Positions 6,593 through 14,186 of a stretch of DNA of 30,831 nucleotides are shown here, piece after piece. The notes under the pieces were generated by a model, which was not told the origin of the DNA, searched no databases, and worked only from the letters and a program-made list of their open reading frames with translations. The stretch is taken from assembly GCA_037384885.1 (NCBI GenBank), contig JARRNO010000056.1:1-30831 (forward strand), in the 5' to 3' direction. Position 1 is the stretch's first letter, and every line of letters starts with the position of its first letter. The position numbers were made by a program, and so were the translations under genes. The DNA comes from JARRNO01 sp037384885. GTDB taxonomy: Bacteria; Acidobacteriota; UBA4820; DSQY01.

Positions 6593-7945
6593 ATGTCCAC
6601 CGAGATCATTCAGGCCATCGAAATTTTGGGCCGAGAAAAGGGGATCGAAAAAGAAGTGGTCGTCGCCGCGCTGGAAGACGCCATGGCGGCTGCGGCCAAG
6701 CGCGTTCTGCGTTCCCAGGAATCGTTCGTTGGCCATTTCAACCCCGATACCGGCGAGGTTGAAGTCTTTAAAATCAAGACCGTGGTCGAAGAAGAAGAGC
6801 TGAAGAATCCCCTGACCGAGATGACCGTTGAAGAAGCCCAGCAGTACATCGAGGGCATTACGCCGGGGACGGTCATCGAGTTCCCACTGGAAACCACGCC
6901 CTACATGGGCCGGATCGCCGCCCAGCAGGCCAAGCAGGTCCTCACGCAGAAAATACGCGAGGCCGAACGGGAACTCATTTATCACGAATACAAGGACCGG
7001 ATCGGCACGGTTATCAACGGGCTCGTGAAGCGGATCGAGAAACGAAACGTCATCGTGGACATCGGCCGCACCGAAGCCCTGCTGCCCGTTTCCGAACAGT
7101 GCCGGGGCGAGCGGTTCAACCAGGGCGACAGGATCCGGGCGCTCATCATCGACGTGAGGGAGAACACCCGGGGGAGCCAGGTGGTGCTGAGCCGCGCCGC
7201 CAACGACTTTGTGTCCCGGCTGTTCGAGATGGAAGTCCCCGAGATCTACGATGAAACCGTCGTGATCCGCGCGGTGGCCCGTGAAGCGGGCGAACGGACG
7301 AAGATCGCCGTTTTCTCCAGGGACCGGGACATCGATCCCATCGGCGCCTGCATCGGCATGCGGGGCATGAGAGTCCAGGCTGTCACGCGGGAGCTGCGGG
7401 GCGAAAAGATCGACATCATTCCCTTCAAGGAAGACCTGAGCGACTACGTCAAGGCTGCTCTGGCGCCGGCGACGGTCACCCGGGTCGAAATCGTCGACCA
7501 GGAAGAGAAGCGAATGGAAGTGATCGTCCCCGAGGACCAGCTTTCCCTCACCATTGGGAAGAAAGGCCAGAATGTCAGGCTGGCCGGCATCCTGGTGGGC
7601 TGGGAACTGGACGTGAAGAGCGAAGGGGCCAAGAAGGACGAAATCCTTGCCGTCATGAGCAGCATGATGGGGCAGGAGGGCGAGGCCGCACAGGGCGACG
7701 AAGCCGCCCAGGCGGCTCTCGGCGGCGAAGAAGCCGCTCCGGAAGAGGAATACTTCGCCGTGCCGGACGTACCGGGCGTTCCGGTGAAAGTCGTGGAAAC
7801 GCTCGCCCGGCAAGGTTGGGCCGATCCCGAGACGCTGCTGACGGTTCCAGACGAAGATCTACTTGAGATCCCCGGAATCGGGGAACGCATCCTTGAGCAT
7901 CTTCGAAACTGGGCCCGGAATGAGGTCAACCGGGAGGAGGAATAA
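6593..7945 (+). CDS. nusA: Transcription termination/antitermination factor NusA
   Basis: This 450-residue protein binds RNA polymerase and nascent RNA to control pausing, termination and antitermination. Domain order is standard: the N-terminal RNAP-binding domain (about 1-125), S1 domain (about 130-200, GLVKRIEKRNVIVDIGRTEALLP), two KH domains (about 205-345, with GACIGMRGMRVQAV and LTIGKKGQNVRLAG), an acidic linker rich in Glu and Ala (about 360-385), and one helix-hairpin-helix domain (about 390-445, LLEIPGIGERILEHL). The start at 6593 follows GGAAAGGAG at 6575-6583. In-frame upstream codons lie inside rimP and are not needed. It lies 19 nt after rimP and 3 nt before infB. Confidence 0.97.
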   Translation: MSTEIIQAIEILGREKGIEKEVVVAALEDAMAAAAKRVLRSQESFVGHFNPDTGEVEVFKIKTVVEEEELKNPLTEMTVEEAQQYIEGITPGTVIEFPLETTPYMGRIAAQQAKQVLTQKIREAERELIYHEYKDRIGTVINGLVKRIEKRNVIVDIGRTEALLPVSEQCRGERFNQGDRIRALIIDVRENTRGSQVVLSRAANDFVSRLFEMEVPEIYDETVVIRAVAREAGERTKIAVFSRDRDIDPIGACIGMRGMRVQAVTRELRGEKIDIIPFKEDLSDYVKAALAPATVTRVEIVDQEEKRMEVIVPEDQLSLTIGKKGQNVRLAGILVGWELDVKSEGAKKDEILAVMSSMMGQEGEAAQGDEAAQAALGGEEAAPEEEYFAVPDVPGVPVKVVETLARQGWADPETLLTVPDEDLLEIPGIGERILEHLRNWARNEVNREEE

Positions 7946-7948
7946 CGT

Positions 7949-10711
7949 ATGGCGAAAGTGCGGATTTATGAACTGGCCAAAAGCCGGGGAGTCTCGGCCA
8001 ACTACCTGGTGGACGCCCTGCGGGAGCAAGGTGTTAAGGTAAAGTCGACCCTTTCCACGGTGGATGAAGACGTCTTGAAGGTCCTGGACAAAGCCGCGGA
8101 AAAGGAAGCCCAGGAAGAAGTTCAGAAAAAGGATGGTTCCGGCGAGGATCGGTTTGTAACCGTACTCTCGGCGCAGGAAGCGCCCAGGCAGACTGAAGGC
8201 CACGTCGTGTACCGGGTGGCCAAGCCGCTGACCCAGCTCCAGGAGGAGGCGGCGGCCCATAAGATCCAGCCGGCCAAAGCCCCGGCGCCGCCCCCGAAGG
8301 TTGAACCCGCCCAGGCCGATGAATCCGCGGAACAAGCTGCCGCGGCAGAGGCTGAAGAGACCGGGAAACGGTCCGCTGCGGCAAGAGAACTCCCCTCCAG
8401 GCTCCCTGAACCGATCGCGGCGGAGGGGCCCGTTCCTCGTGTTGTGAAACCGCCCGCCCGGCGCCGAAAGGCGGACGCAAAGGCCGAGGAGCCCGCGAAA
8501 CCGGAAGCGCCGGCAAAGGAAACGCCCGCAAAGGCTGCGGCTCCTCCCGCATCGGGTGCGCCTGCCGGGGATGCGGGAAAAGCGGCGTCGCCCAAGAAAA
8601 CAGCTGCGAAGGCCGCGCCAGCCAAAGCTCCGGAGGAGGCTGGGGCGCCTAAGAAAGCGCCGGCCAAAAAGACGGCGAAACCGGCTGCGCCCCCCGCCGC
8701 CGCGAAGCCGGCCAGGGCTCCCGGTGCAAAGAAGGGGCCCGCAAAGAAGGCGCCTGAGCCGCAGAAGGCCGCCGAGCCGCCCAAGGCAGAGGAAAAAAAG
8801 GCCGCGGCGCCGGCAGTCCCGCCGAGGCATCGTCCGCCCAGGCCCGCCGCCACGGGTGCTCGCCGGAAAACCAAACGGGAGCGCCGGCTTGAGAAGAAGC
8901 AGGCGCGCATGGACCGGCGCGAAAAGCTCGAACAGACCTTGGAAGAGGCGAGAGCGAAGGCTTCCGAGGGTGAAGCCGTCTTTCTCCGCGAAGGCATCAC
9001 GGTCAAGGTGCTGGCCGACAAGCTCAATGTCAAGGTCAAGGACATCATCGCCAAGCTCATGATGCGCGGCGTCATGGCCACTATCAACCAGACGCTGGAC
9101 GCCGACGTGGCCATCGAAGTGAGTTCCATGTTCGGCTATTCCGCGGAGATCATCTCCTTCGAAGACGAGCTCGTTCTCACGCAGGAAACGCCTTCCGACG
9201 CCGAGAAGGAGCCGCGCGCCCCGGTGGTGACCGTCATGGGGCACGTGGACCACGGAAAGTCCACCCTGCTCGAAGCCATCCACAACATCAACATCACGGG
9301 CAAAGAGTTCGGGGGCATCACGCAGCATATCGGGGCTTATCGAGTGTCCCACAAGGACCGCGGCTACGTCTTTCTGGACACGCCGGGCCACGAGGCCTTC
9401 ACGTTGATGCGGGCCCGGGGCGCCAAGGTGACGGACGTCGTCATCCTGGTGGTGGCGGCGGATGACGGCGTTATGCCGCAGACGGTGGAGGCCATCAACC
9501 ACTGCAAAGCGGCGGAAGTTCCCATGATCGTGGCCATCAACAAGATGGACAAGCCCGACGCCAACCCCGACCGCGTCAAGCAGGAACTGAGCCAGCACGG
9601 CGTCCTCACCGAAGACTGGGGCGGGGACGTGGTTTGTGTTCCCATTTCCGCGAAGACCGGCAAAGGCATGGACGACCTGCTGGACCTGGTGGCCCTCGTG
9701 GCGGATATGCTCGACTTGCAGGCGGTCACCGAACAGCTCTGCCAGGCGACGGTTCTGGAATCGCGGCTTGACAAGTCCAGGGGACCCGTGGCGACCGTGC
9801 TCGTCCAGGAAGGCACCTTGAAAGTGGGAGACTTCTTCCTTTGCGGCTCGACCTACGGGCGCGTCCGGGGACTCTTTGACGACAAGGGAGAGCGCCTGGA
9901 GAAGGCCGGGCCGTCCACCCCGGTGGAAATCCTCGGCTTCTCAGAAGTTCCCGCGGTCGGCGCCGTCTTCCAGGGCATGGATGACGAGGCGAAGGCCCGC
10001 CAGGTGAGCGCCTTCCGGAAGGAAAAGGAACAGCGCGCCCAGCGGGCGCAGAAGCTGACGCTGGACAACGTGTTCGGCGCCATCCAGGAAGGAGAAATCC
10101 AGGAACTTCCGCTCATCATCAAGGCCGACGTGCATGGGTCGCTCGAAGCCATCGTCAAGCAGCTGGAAGATCTGAGCACCGATGAGGTCAAGGTCAATAT
10201 CGTTCACAAGGGTGTGGGCGCCGTTTCCGAAAGCGACGTCCTCCTGGCCACGGCCAGCCATGCGCTTATTTTCGCCTTCAACGTGAGGCCGGACCGGAAG
10301 GCGGCCGAGCTCGCCAAAGCCGAAGAGGTTGAACTTCACCTCTTCACGGTCATCTATGACCTGGTGGACCGCTTGAAGCAGGCCTTGAGCGGCATGCTCA
10401 AGCCCATCGAGAAAGAGGTGGTTCTCGGGCACGCCGAAGTCAAAGAAATTTTCAGGATTTCCGGCGTGGGGACCATCGCCGGATGCATGGTGGAAAACGG
10501 CAAGATTGTCAGGGAAGCCCGGATCCGGGTGCTGCGCGACAACGTCGTTGTACACCAGGGGGCCATGGCCTCGCTCAAGCGCTTCAAGGACGACGCTTCG
10601 GAAGTCAAAGAAGGCCTGGAATGCGGCATCGGTGTTGAAAACTTCAACGACCTCAAGCCTGGCGACGTGCTGGAGGCTTACGAAATTCAAATGGAGACCC
10701 GAACGCTGTAA
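7949..10711 (+). CDS. infB: Translation initiation factor IF-2
   Basis: This 920-residue GTPase positions initiator tRNA on the 30S subunit. An IF2_N domain (about 1-55, VRIYELAKSRGVSANYLVDAL) is followed by a long, low-complexity Ala/Pro/Lys-rich linker (about 100-310). A second IF2_N-type domain comes next (about 345-400). The G domain starts near 425, with GHVDHGKST at about 431, DTPGHE near 477, NKMD near 532 and SAKTG near 567. Domains II-IV continue to the usual KPGDVLEAYE end. GGAGGAGGAA precedes the ATG, which is three bases after the nusA stop. The linker is unusually long and repetitive (KKAPAK, KTAAK-type runs), as in many high-GC deltaproteobacteria and actinobacteria. Confidence 0.97.
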   Translation: MAKVRIYELAKSRGVSANYLVDALREQGVKVKSTLSTVDEDVLKVLDKAAEKEAQEEVQKKDGSGEDRFVTVLSAQEAPRQTEGHVVYRVAKPLTQLQEEAAAHKIQPAKAPAPPPKVEPAQADESAEQAAAAEAEETGKRSAAARELPSRLPEPIAAEGPVPRVVKPPARRRKADAKAEEPAKPEAPAKETPAKAAAPPASGAPAGDAGKAASPKKTAAKAAPAKAPEEAGAPKKAPAKKTAKPAAPPAAAKPARAPGAKKGPAKKAPEPQKAAEPPKAEEKKAAAPAVPPRHRPPRPAATGARRKTKRERRLEKKQARMDRREKLEQTLEEARAKASEGEAVFLREGITVKVLADKLNVKVKDIIAKLMMRGVMATINQTLDADVAIEVSSMFGYSAEIISFEDELVLTQETPSDAEKEPRAPVVTVMGHVDHGKSTLLEAIHNINITGKEFGGITQHIGAYRVSHKDRGYVFLDTPGHEAFTLMRARGAKVTDVVILVVAADDGVMPQTVEAINHCKAAEVPMIVAINKMDKPDANPDRVKQELSQHGVLTEDWGGDVVCVPISAKTGKGMDDLLDLVALVADMLDLQAVTEQLCQATVLESRLDKSRGPVATVLVQEGTLKVGDFFLCGSTYGRVRGLFDDKGERLEKAGPSTPVEILGFSEVPAVGAVFQGMDDEAKARQVSAFRKEKEQRAQRAQKLTLDNVFGAIQEGEIQELPLIIKADVHGSLEAIVKQLEDLSTDEVKVNIVHKGVGAVSESDVLLATASHALIFAFNVRPDRKAAELAKAEEVELHLFTVIYDLVDRLKQALSGMLKPIEKEVVLGHAEVKEIFRISGVGTIAGCMVENGKIVREARIRVLRDNVVVHQGAMASLKRFKDDASEVKEGLECGIGVENFNDLKPGDVLEAYEIQMETRTL

Positions 10712-10732
10712 GAGCGAAAATCGGGGGTGCCC

Positions 10733-11044
10733 ATGAAGGCCATGCTCCGGCCGCCCGAAAGGGCCACGGTGGTTGTGATCCGAGTGGATTTCCGCGTCCG
10801 CGGGTCGAGAAGCCTCAAGGAGAAACGGTCCGTCATCCAGTCCTTTTTGCGGCGGGTGCGGGATCAGCTTTCCATCGCGGCTTGCGAAAGCGGCTTCCAC
10901 GACGACAAGGTTCTCGCCTCCCTGACGCTGGCGACGGTGGGCGTGCGGCGCGACTCGTGCCGGGCCGCTTTGCACCAGGCCGTGGAAATGCTGGAAGACC
11001 GGCACGGCGCCGAGGTCTTTGCAGTGGATGAGGAAGTGCTCTGA
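10733..11044 (+). CDS. DUF503 (YlxP-like) small protein
   Basis: This protein of about 103 residues has the DUF503 signature RVRGSRSLKEKRSVIQSFLRRVRD followed by the second half LASLTLATVGVRRDSCRAALHQAVEMLE. DUF503 proteins are commonly encoded between infB and rbfA, as here. Their exact function is not settled, and a role around ribosome assembly or RNA is usually presumed from neighbourhood. GTG at 10727 and ATG at 10733 or 10742 are all possible starts. The ATG at 10733 sits behind GGGGGTG. The spacing to rbfA (54 nt) is the longest gap in the operon and contains a CCGG-type repeat. Confidence 0.86.
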   Translation: MKAMLRPPERATVVVIRVDFRVRGSRSLKEKRSVIQSFLRRVRDQLSIAACESGFHDDKVLASLTLATVGVRRDSCRAALHQAVEMLEDRHGAEVFAVDEEVL

Positions 11045-11046
11045 TT

Positions 11047-11063
11047 GCCGGCCGGCCGGCCGG
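11047..11063. repeat. Self-complementary CCGG tandem repeat
   Basis: Seventeen bases of alternating CC and GG between the DUF503 gene and rbfA form a perfectly self-complementary tract. It could fold in the mRNA just before the rbfA ribosome-binding site. No function is evident. Confidence 0.6.
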
Positions 11064-11098
11064 ACAGGGCGAAAAACCGATAACCCGGAGCCCGAGCC

Positions 11099-11473
11099 AT
11101 GAGAAAATTCGCCAAATCGGACAAGGTTGCAGACCTTCTTCACCACGGTGTGTCCAACGCCTTTCTGACCCAGGTGGAGGATGATCGTCTGAAATGGGTG
11201 ACCGTAACGGAAGTCTCCGTGACCCGCGATCTGTCCCACGCCAAAATTTACTACACCGTTCTGGAGCAGAACCTGTCCCGGGAGGACGCCCGAGAAGCGA
11301 TCGAGGAGAACGCGGGCCGGGTGAGGCGTTATCTGAGCCGCAACCTGAGGCTCCGCCAGCTCCCGCAGATGCGGTTCATCTTCGACGATACGGCCGACAA
11401 GGCCAAGCGCATCGAAGACATCCTGAATTCTCTTCACGACGAGGACGAGCATGAGCATTCCGACCCCGGCTGA
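11099..11473 (+). CDS. rbfA: 30S ribosome-binding factor RbfA
   Basis: This 124-residue cold-shock and ribosome-maturation factor binds 16S rRNA in the immature 30S subunit. The single KH-type domain is visible: DDRLKWVTVTEVSVTRDLSHAKIYYTVL and then LRLRQLPQMRFIFDDTADKAKRIEDIL, the conserved 'P-x-[IL]-x-F-x-x-D' end of the family. The acidic/His tail DEDEHEHSD is variable in homologues. The gene overlaps truB by 23 nt, so translation is probably coupled. GGAG at 11084-11087 lies upstream of the ATG. Confidence 0.95.
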   Translation: MRKFAKSDKVADLLHHGVSNAFLTQVEDDRLKWVTVTEVSVTRDLSHAKIYYTVLEQNLSREDAREAIEENAGRVRRYLSRNLRLRQLPQMRFIFDDTADKAKRIEDILNSLHDEDEHEHSDPG

Positions 11474-12329
11474 CGGCCTGATTCTTCTCAACAAACCGGA
11501 GGGATTGACCTCCCACGACTGTGTGGTGAGGATCCGCAAGCTTCTGCCCAGAAAGTTCAAGGTGGGGCACGGCGGCACCCTCGACCCCTTCTGTGGCGGC
11601 CTCCTGATCCTGCTCCTGGGAAAGGCCACCCGCCTTGCGGGGCTTTTCCAGGCCATGGACAAGACCTACGAAGGGGTGATCCGGTTCGGTAGGACGACGG
11701 ATTCCTATGACCGGGACGGGAAGGTGACCCAAGAGGGGCCTCTCCCAAGCGTGGCCGGAGACGCCTGGGGACCGCTCGCGTCCCGCTTTGTGGGCAAGCA
11801 GCAGCAGGTGCCGCCCATGTTTTCCGCGAAGCGTGTCGGCCACAAGCGAGCGTATGAACTCGCCCGGAAAGGAGAGGTTTTCGAACTGGATCCCGTTGAA
11901 ATCGAAATTTTCGAATTCCACGTGAAGCCGGTTTCGGACGAAGACCTGGAATTCCGGCTCCGGTGTTCATCGGGAACCTATGTCAGGGCGCTGGCGCGAG
12001 ACCTGGGCAAAGTGGTGGAGAGCCCCGCATACTGCGAGACATTGCGAAGGACGGCGGTCGGGCCCTTCGAGGTGGAGCAGGCCAACGACCTGGAATCTCC
12101 CTTCGACGGTCCGGGATTTCTTCCCTTCGACGACATCGAGCTGGGCTGCCCGCTTCACCGGGTGAACTACACGGAGGAAAAGCAGCTGCTGAACGGGCAG
12201 AACGTCATGGCGCCGCTTTCGCTCCACGGCCGTGGCGGCTACATCAAGCTCGTGAGTCCGAAGGGCCGCTTCATCGCCCTGGGAACGAAGGATGGCAGGC
12301 AGATTCGCCCGCGGGTCGTCTTCCGCTGA
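11451..12329 (+). CDS. truB: tRNA pseudouridine(55) synthase TruB
   Basis: This 292-residue enzyme makes pseudouridine 55 in the T loop of tRNAs. The catalytic Asp is Asp45 in GHGGTLDP; the common family form is GHTGTLDP, so the Thr-to-Gly change in the loop is a small oddity. LNKPEGLTSHD at 13-23 and the later CSSGTYVRALARDLG motif are typical. A C-terminal PUA-like extension is present (about 225-292). It is the last gene of the rimP operon proper. rpsO and pnp, which often come next, are not here. Confidence 0.95.
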   Translation: MSIPTPADGLILLNKPEGLTSHDCVVRIRKLLPRKFKVGHGGTLDPFCGGLLILLLGKATRLAGLFQAMDKTYEGVIRFGRTTDSYDRDGKVTQEGPLPSVAGDAWGPLASRFVGKQQQVPPMFSAKRVGHKRAYELARKGEVFELDPVEIEIFEFHVKPVSDEDLEFRLRCSSGTYVRALARDLGKVVESPAYCETLRRTAVGPFEVEQANDLESPFDGPGFLPFDDIELGCPLHRVNYTEEKQLLNGQNVMAPLSLHGRGGYIKLVSPKGRFIALGTKDGRQIRPRVVFR

Positions 12330-12450
12330 TCCCTTCCGGGGATACCTCCGGGGCCGGGAACCCTAATCCCCACCACCAGCCGCCGCCCTTGACGGCATGG
12401 ACGAGACGCGATAAAACGGCCCAAGCGATGCCTTTCCGGGAGGCGCCCTC

Positions 12451-13107
12451 ATGGCGAACTATTACGAGTACCTGGGGATCAGTCCGAAAGCATCCGTCAA
12501 GAAAATTCTGGACGCGTACCGGGAAAAGGAACTGGAACTCCGGACTTCAGGGAAGTTCGCGGAGATGGAAACGTACCTGTACGAGCTCCAGGAGACCCTT
12601 CTCGACCCGGACCGGAGAAAAGCCTACAACCTCACCCTGATAAAATCTCCCGGGACGCGGAAGGCGGCGAGTGGACCGGGATCGCCCCGCGATGGCAAAG
12701 AAAAAGGCAAGGCGCCCCCCGCCCGCAGGAAAAAGATCAGCCCGCTTCGCAGGCGCGTCATGCCGTATGTGTTGGTCTTGCTTCTGCTGTTCCTCTGCGG
12801 ATACCTCGCCTGGCTCTTGTGGCCCCAGTACAGGCCCATGCCGCGGGGCCGATATCTGCTGGACCCATCCACGGGGGCCGCGGTGGCCGTTCTCCTCAAC
12901 AAGGAACCCAGGCATCTCTTCGAGAACGGAATGACCGCAGATGCTTTCCAAGTCTACATACTCAAAACCGGAAAAAAGACGTGGTTCAGTTCGGCCGGGG
13001 TCAGACAAGCCTACAAGCTGGGCCGGGAAGCGCCGGCAGAGCTTCTGAAGAAGGCCCGCCTCCCGGATGCAAGCCTTCCCCCCGGGAAGGCGCCCGGGGG
13101 AAATTGA
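12451..13107 (+). CDS. Membrane protein with degenerate N-terminal J domain
   Basis: This 218-residue protein begins YYEYLGISPKASVKKILDAYREKE and ends that segment with LLDPDRRKAYN near residue 60. These are the helix I-II and helix IV signatures of a J domain. The HPD tripeptide that stimulates Hsp70 ATPase is absent; the loop reads RTSGKFAEMETYL. A basic, Gly/Pro-rich linker (65-100) leads to one transmembrane helix (about 104-124). A C-terminal domain of about 90 residues follows (RGRYLLDPSTGAAVAVLLN... AFQVYILKTGKKTWFSSAGVRQ), with no family I can name. GGAGG precedes the ATG. It is probably co-transcribed with or near truB, 121 nt downstream. The function is unknown. Confidence 0.75.
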   Translation: MANYYEYLGISPKASVKKILDAYREKELELRTSGKFAEMETYLYELQETLLDPDRRKAYNLTLIKSPGTRKAASGPGSPRDGKEKGKAPPARRKKISPLRRRVMPYVLVLLLLFLCGYLAWLLWPQYRPMPRGRYLLDPSTGAAVAVLLNKEPRHLFENGMTADAFQVYILKTGKKTWFSSAGVRQAYKLGREAPAELLKKARLPDASLPPGKAPGGN

Positions 13108-13108
13108 G

Positions 13109-13897
13109 CTACCCGTTCGAGTTTTCCAGAACGTTCCAATGAAGTGTGAAGAGCGCGCCGTTTGGGGAATCCTGGCCGGCGCCGGCATCCCTCAACACGG
13201 TTTCGGCTGCGTTCAGGACGGCGGTGCAGGCCTTGTCCGCCTCACCGGGGTGAAGGGCCACCAGCAGGCTGCCGTCATCTTCCTGTCCGACCACCCCCGC
13301 CCCGGTTGTCTGCCTGACAGCCTCGAAGACCTTCCAGCCTAAAGAGTTGAGAAGATCTTTGTACTTGCCGACGCCCTGCGTCTTTCTGAACGCCTCGGCC
13401 GGCTCCTTTGGAATGGGGAGAGAGACGAGCATGGATTCGGCGCCCGCCTCCAGCCTGGCCTGGTGTTCCTCTCTTACACTGGCCGCGCCCGGCAGCCCCG
13501 TCCAGGCCGTCTTTTTCTCGCCCTGCTTCGATTCGTGGATGAGCTGCTCCACCAGGATTTCCAGCTGTCTGGGATCGTAGGGTTTGGTGACATAGGCGTC
13601 GGCGCCGCAGTCGTAGCCTCCGTAAACGTCCTCCTTGAGGTTCTTGGCCGTCAGAAGGACCACGGGAACATCTCTCTTGGCGGAGTCGCTCTTCCAGCCC
13701 CGGCAGACAGCATAGCCGTTCTTTTTCGGCATCATGACGTCCAGGATGACGAGGTCGGGCCGCGGGCGGTCGAAAAGCGTTTCGGCTTCTTCGCCGTCGA
13801 ATCCACCGGTTACGTCGTACCCGAGAAGCTCGAAGTTTGTCTTGAGGACTTCCACCACGGATGGATTGTCGTCAACCACAAGGATCCGTTTTTTCAT
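13109..13897 (-). CDS. Response regulator with receiver domain and unassigned C-terminal domain
   Basis: This 262-residue protein has a canonical receiver domain: Asp9/Asp10, phosphoacceptor Asp53 in LVILDVMMPKKNGY, Thr83 and Lys105 in VTKPYDP. After a linker, residues 150-262 form a separate domain (SMLVSLPIPKEPAEAFRKTQGVGKYKDLLNSLG..., then GVVGQEDDGSLLVALHPGEADKACTAVLNAA). The strand and helix pattern recalls a GGDEF domain that has lost its GGDEF signature, but this is only a guess. There is no DNA-binding domain. ATG at 13897 is chosen because GGAGG lies seven bases upstream; a longer frame to 13939 lacks such a site. It is convergent with the J-domain gene, with one base between the stops. 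Confidence 0.88.
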   Translation of the reverse strand: MKKRILVVDDNPSVVEVLKTNFELLGYDVTGGFDGEEAETLFDRPRPDLVILDVMMPKKNGYAVCRGWKSDSAKRDVPVVLLTAKNLKEDVYGGYDCGADAYVTKPYDPRQLEILVEQLIHESKQGEKKTAWTGLPGAASVREEHQARLEAGAESMLVSLPIPKEPAEAFRKTQGVGKYKDLLNSLGWKVFEAVRQTTGAGVVGQEDDGSLLVALHPGEADKACTAVLNAAETVLRDAGAGQDSPNGALFTLHWNVLENSNG

Positions 13898-14091
13898 ACA
13901 AGCGCCTCCATGGATCCTGCGAACCGGCCGCCCGGGCAACGAGTGCCCTTCCTTGGAGCAGCTTGATCAGGATCCGCTTATCCCTCATCGCGCGGTCCTC
14001 ACCTCACTCTCTATATATCACAGACAGGACCTCCGGCGACAGGGAGGCGCGCTTAAAAGACCCGCTTCCCTTTAGGAGGCCCGAGTCACAT

Positions 14092-14120
14092 TTGAGGGTT
14101 TCCCGGCGATCGTGTAAACT
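14092..14120 (+). promoter_or_regulatory. Possible sigma70-type promoter for the M1 peptidase gene
   Basis: TTGAGG at 14092-14097 and TAAACT at 14115-14120 are 17 bp apart, each 4 of 6 to consensus. They lie 67 bp before the peptidase start in an otherwise gene-free stretch (13898-14186) that is locally AT-rich at its right end. Confidence 0.35.
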
Positions 14121-14186
14121 TAAATTTAGGCTTTAGGAACCCATAAATTATCAACCCCGCTCTGCGACAGATGATGAGGTGAAGGC

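Noticed and set aside
7859..9598. Long open frame (579 codons) on the minus strand
   Set aside because: It lies antisense to nusA/infB, reads as low-complexity Arg/Gly/Leu text opposite the Ala/Pro/Lys linker of IF-2, and is a by-product of high GC in third positions.
9941..11662. Open frame of 573 codons on the minus strand
   Set aside because: It is antisense to infB, DUF503, rbfA and truB at once and has no protein family pattern.
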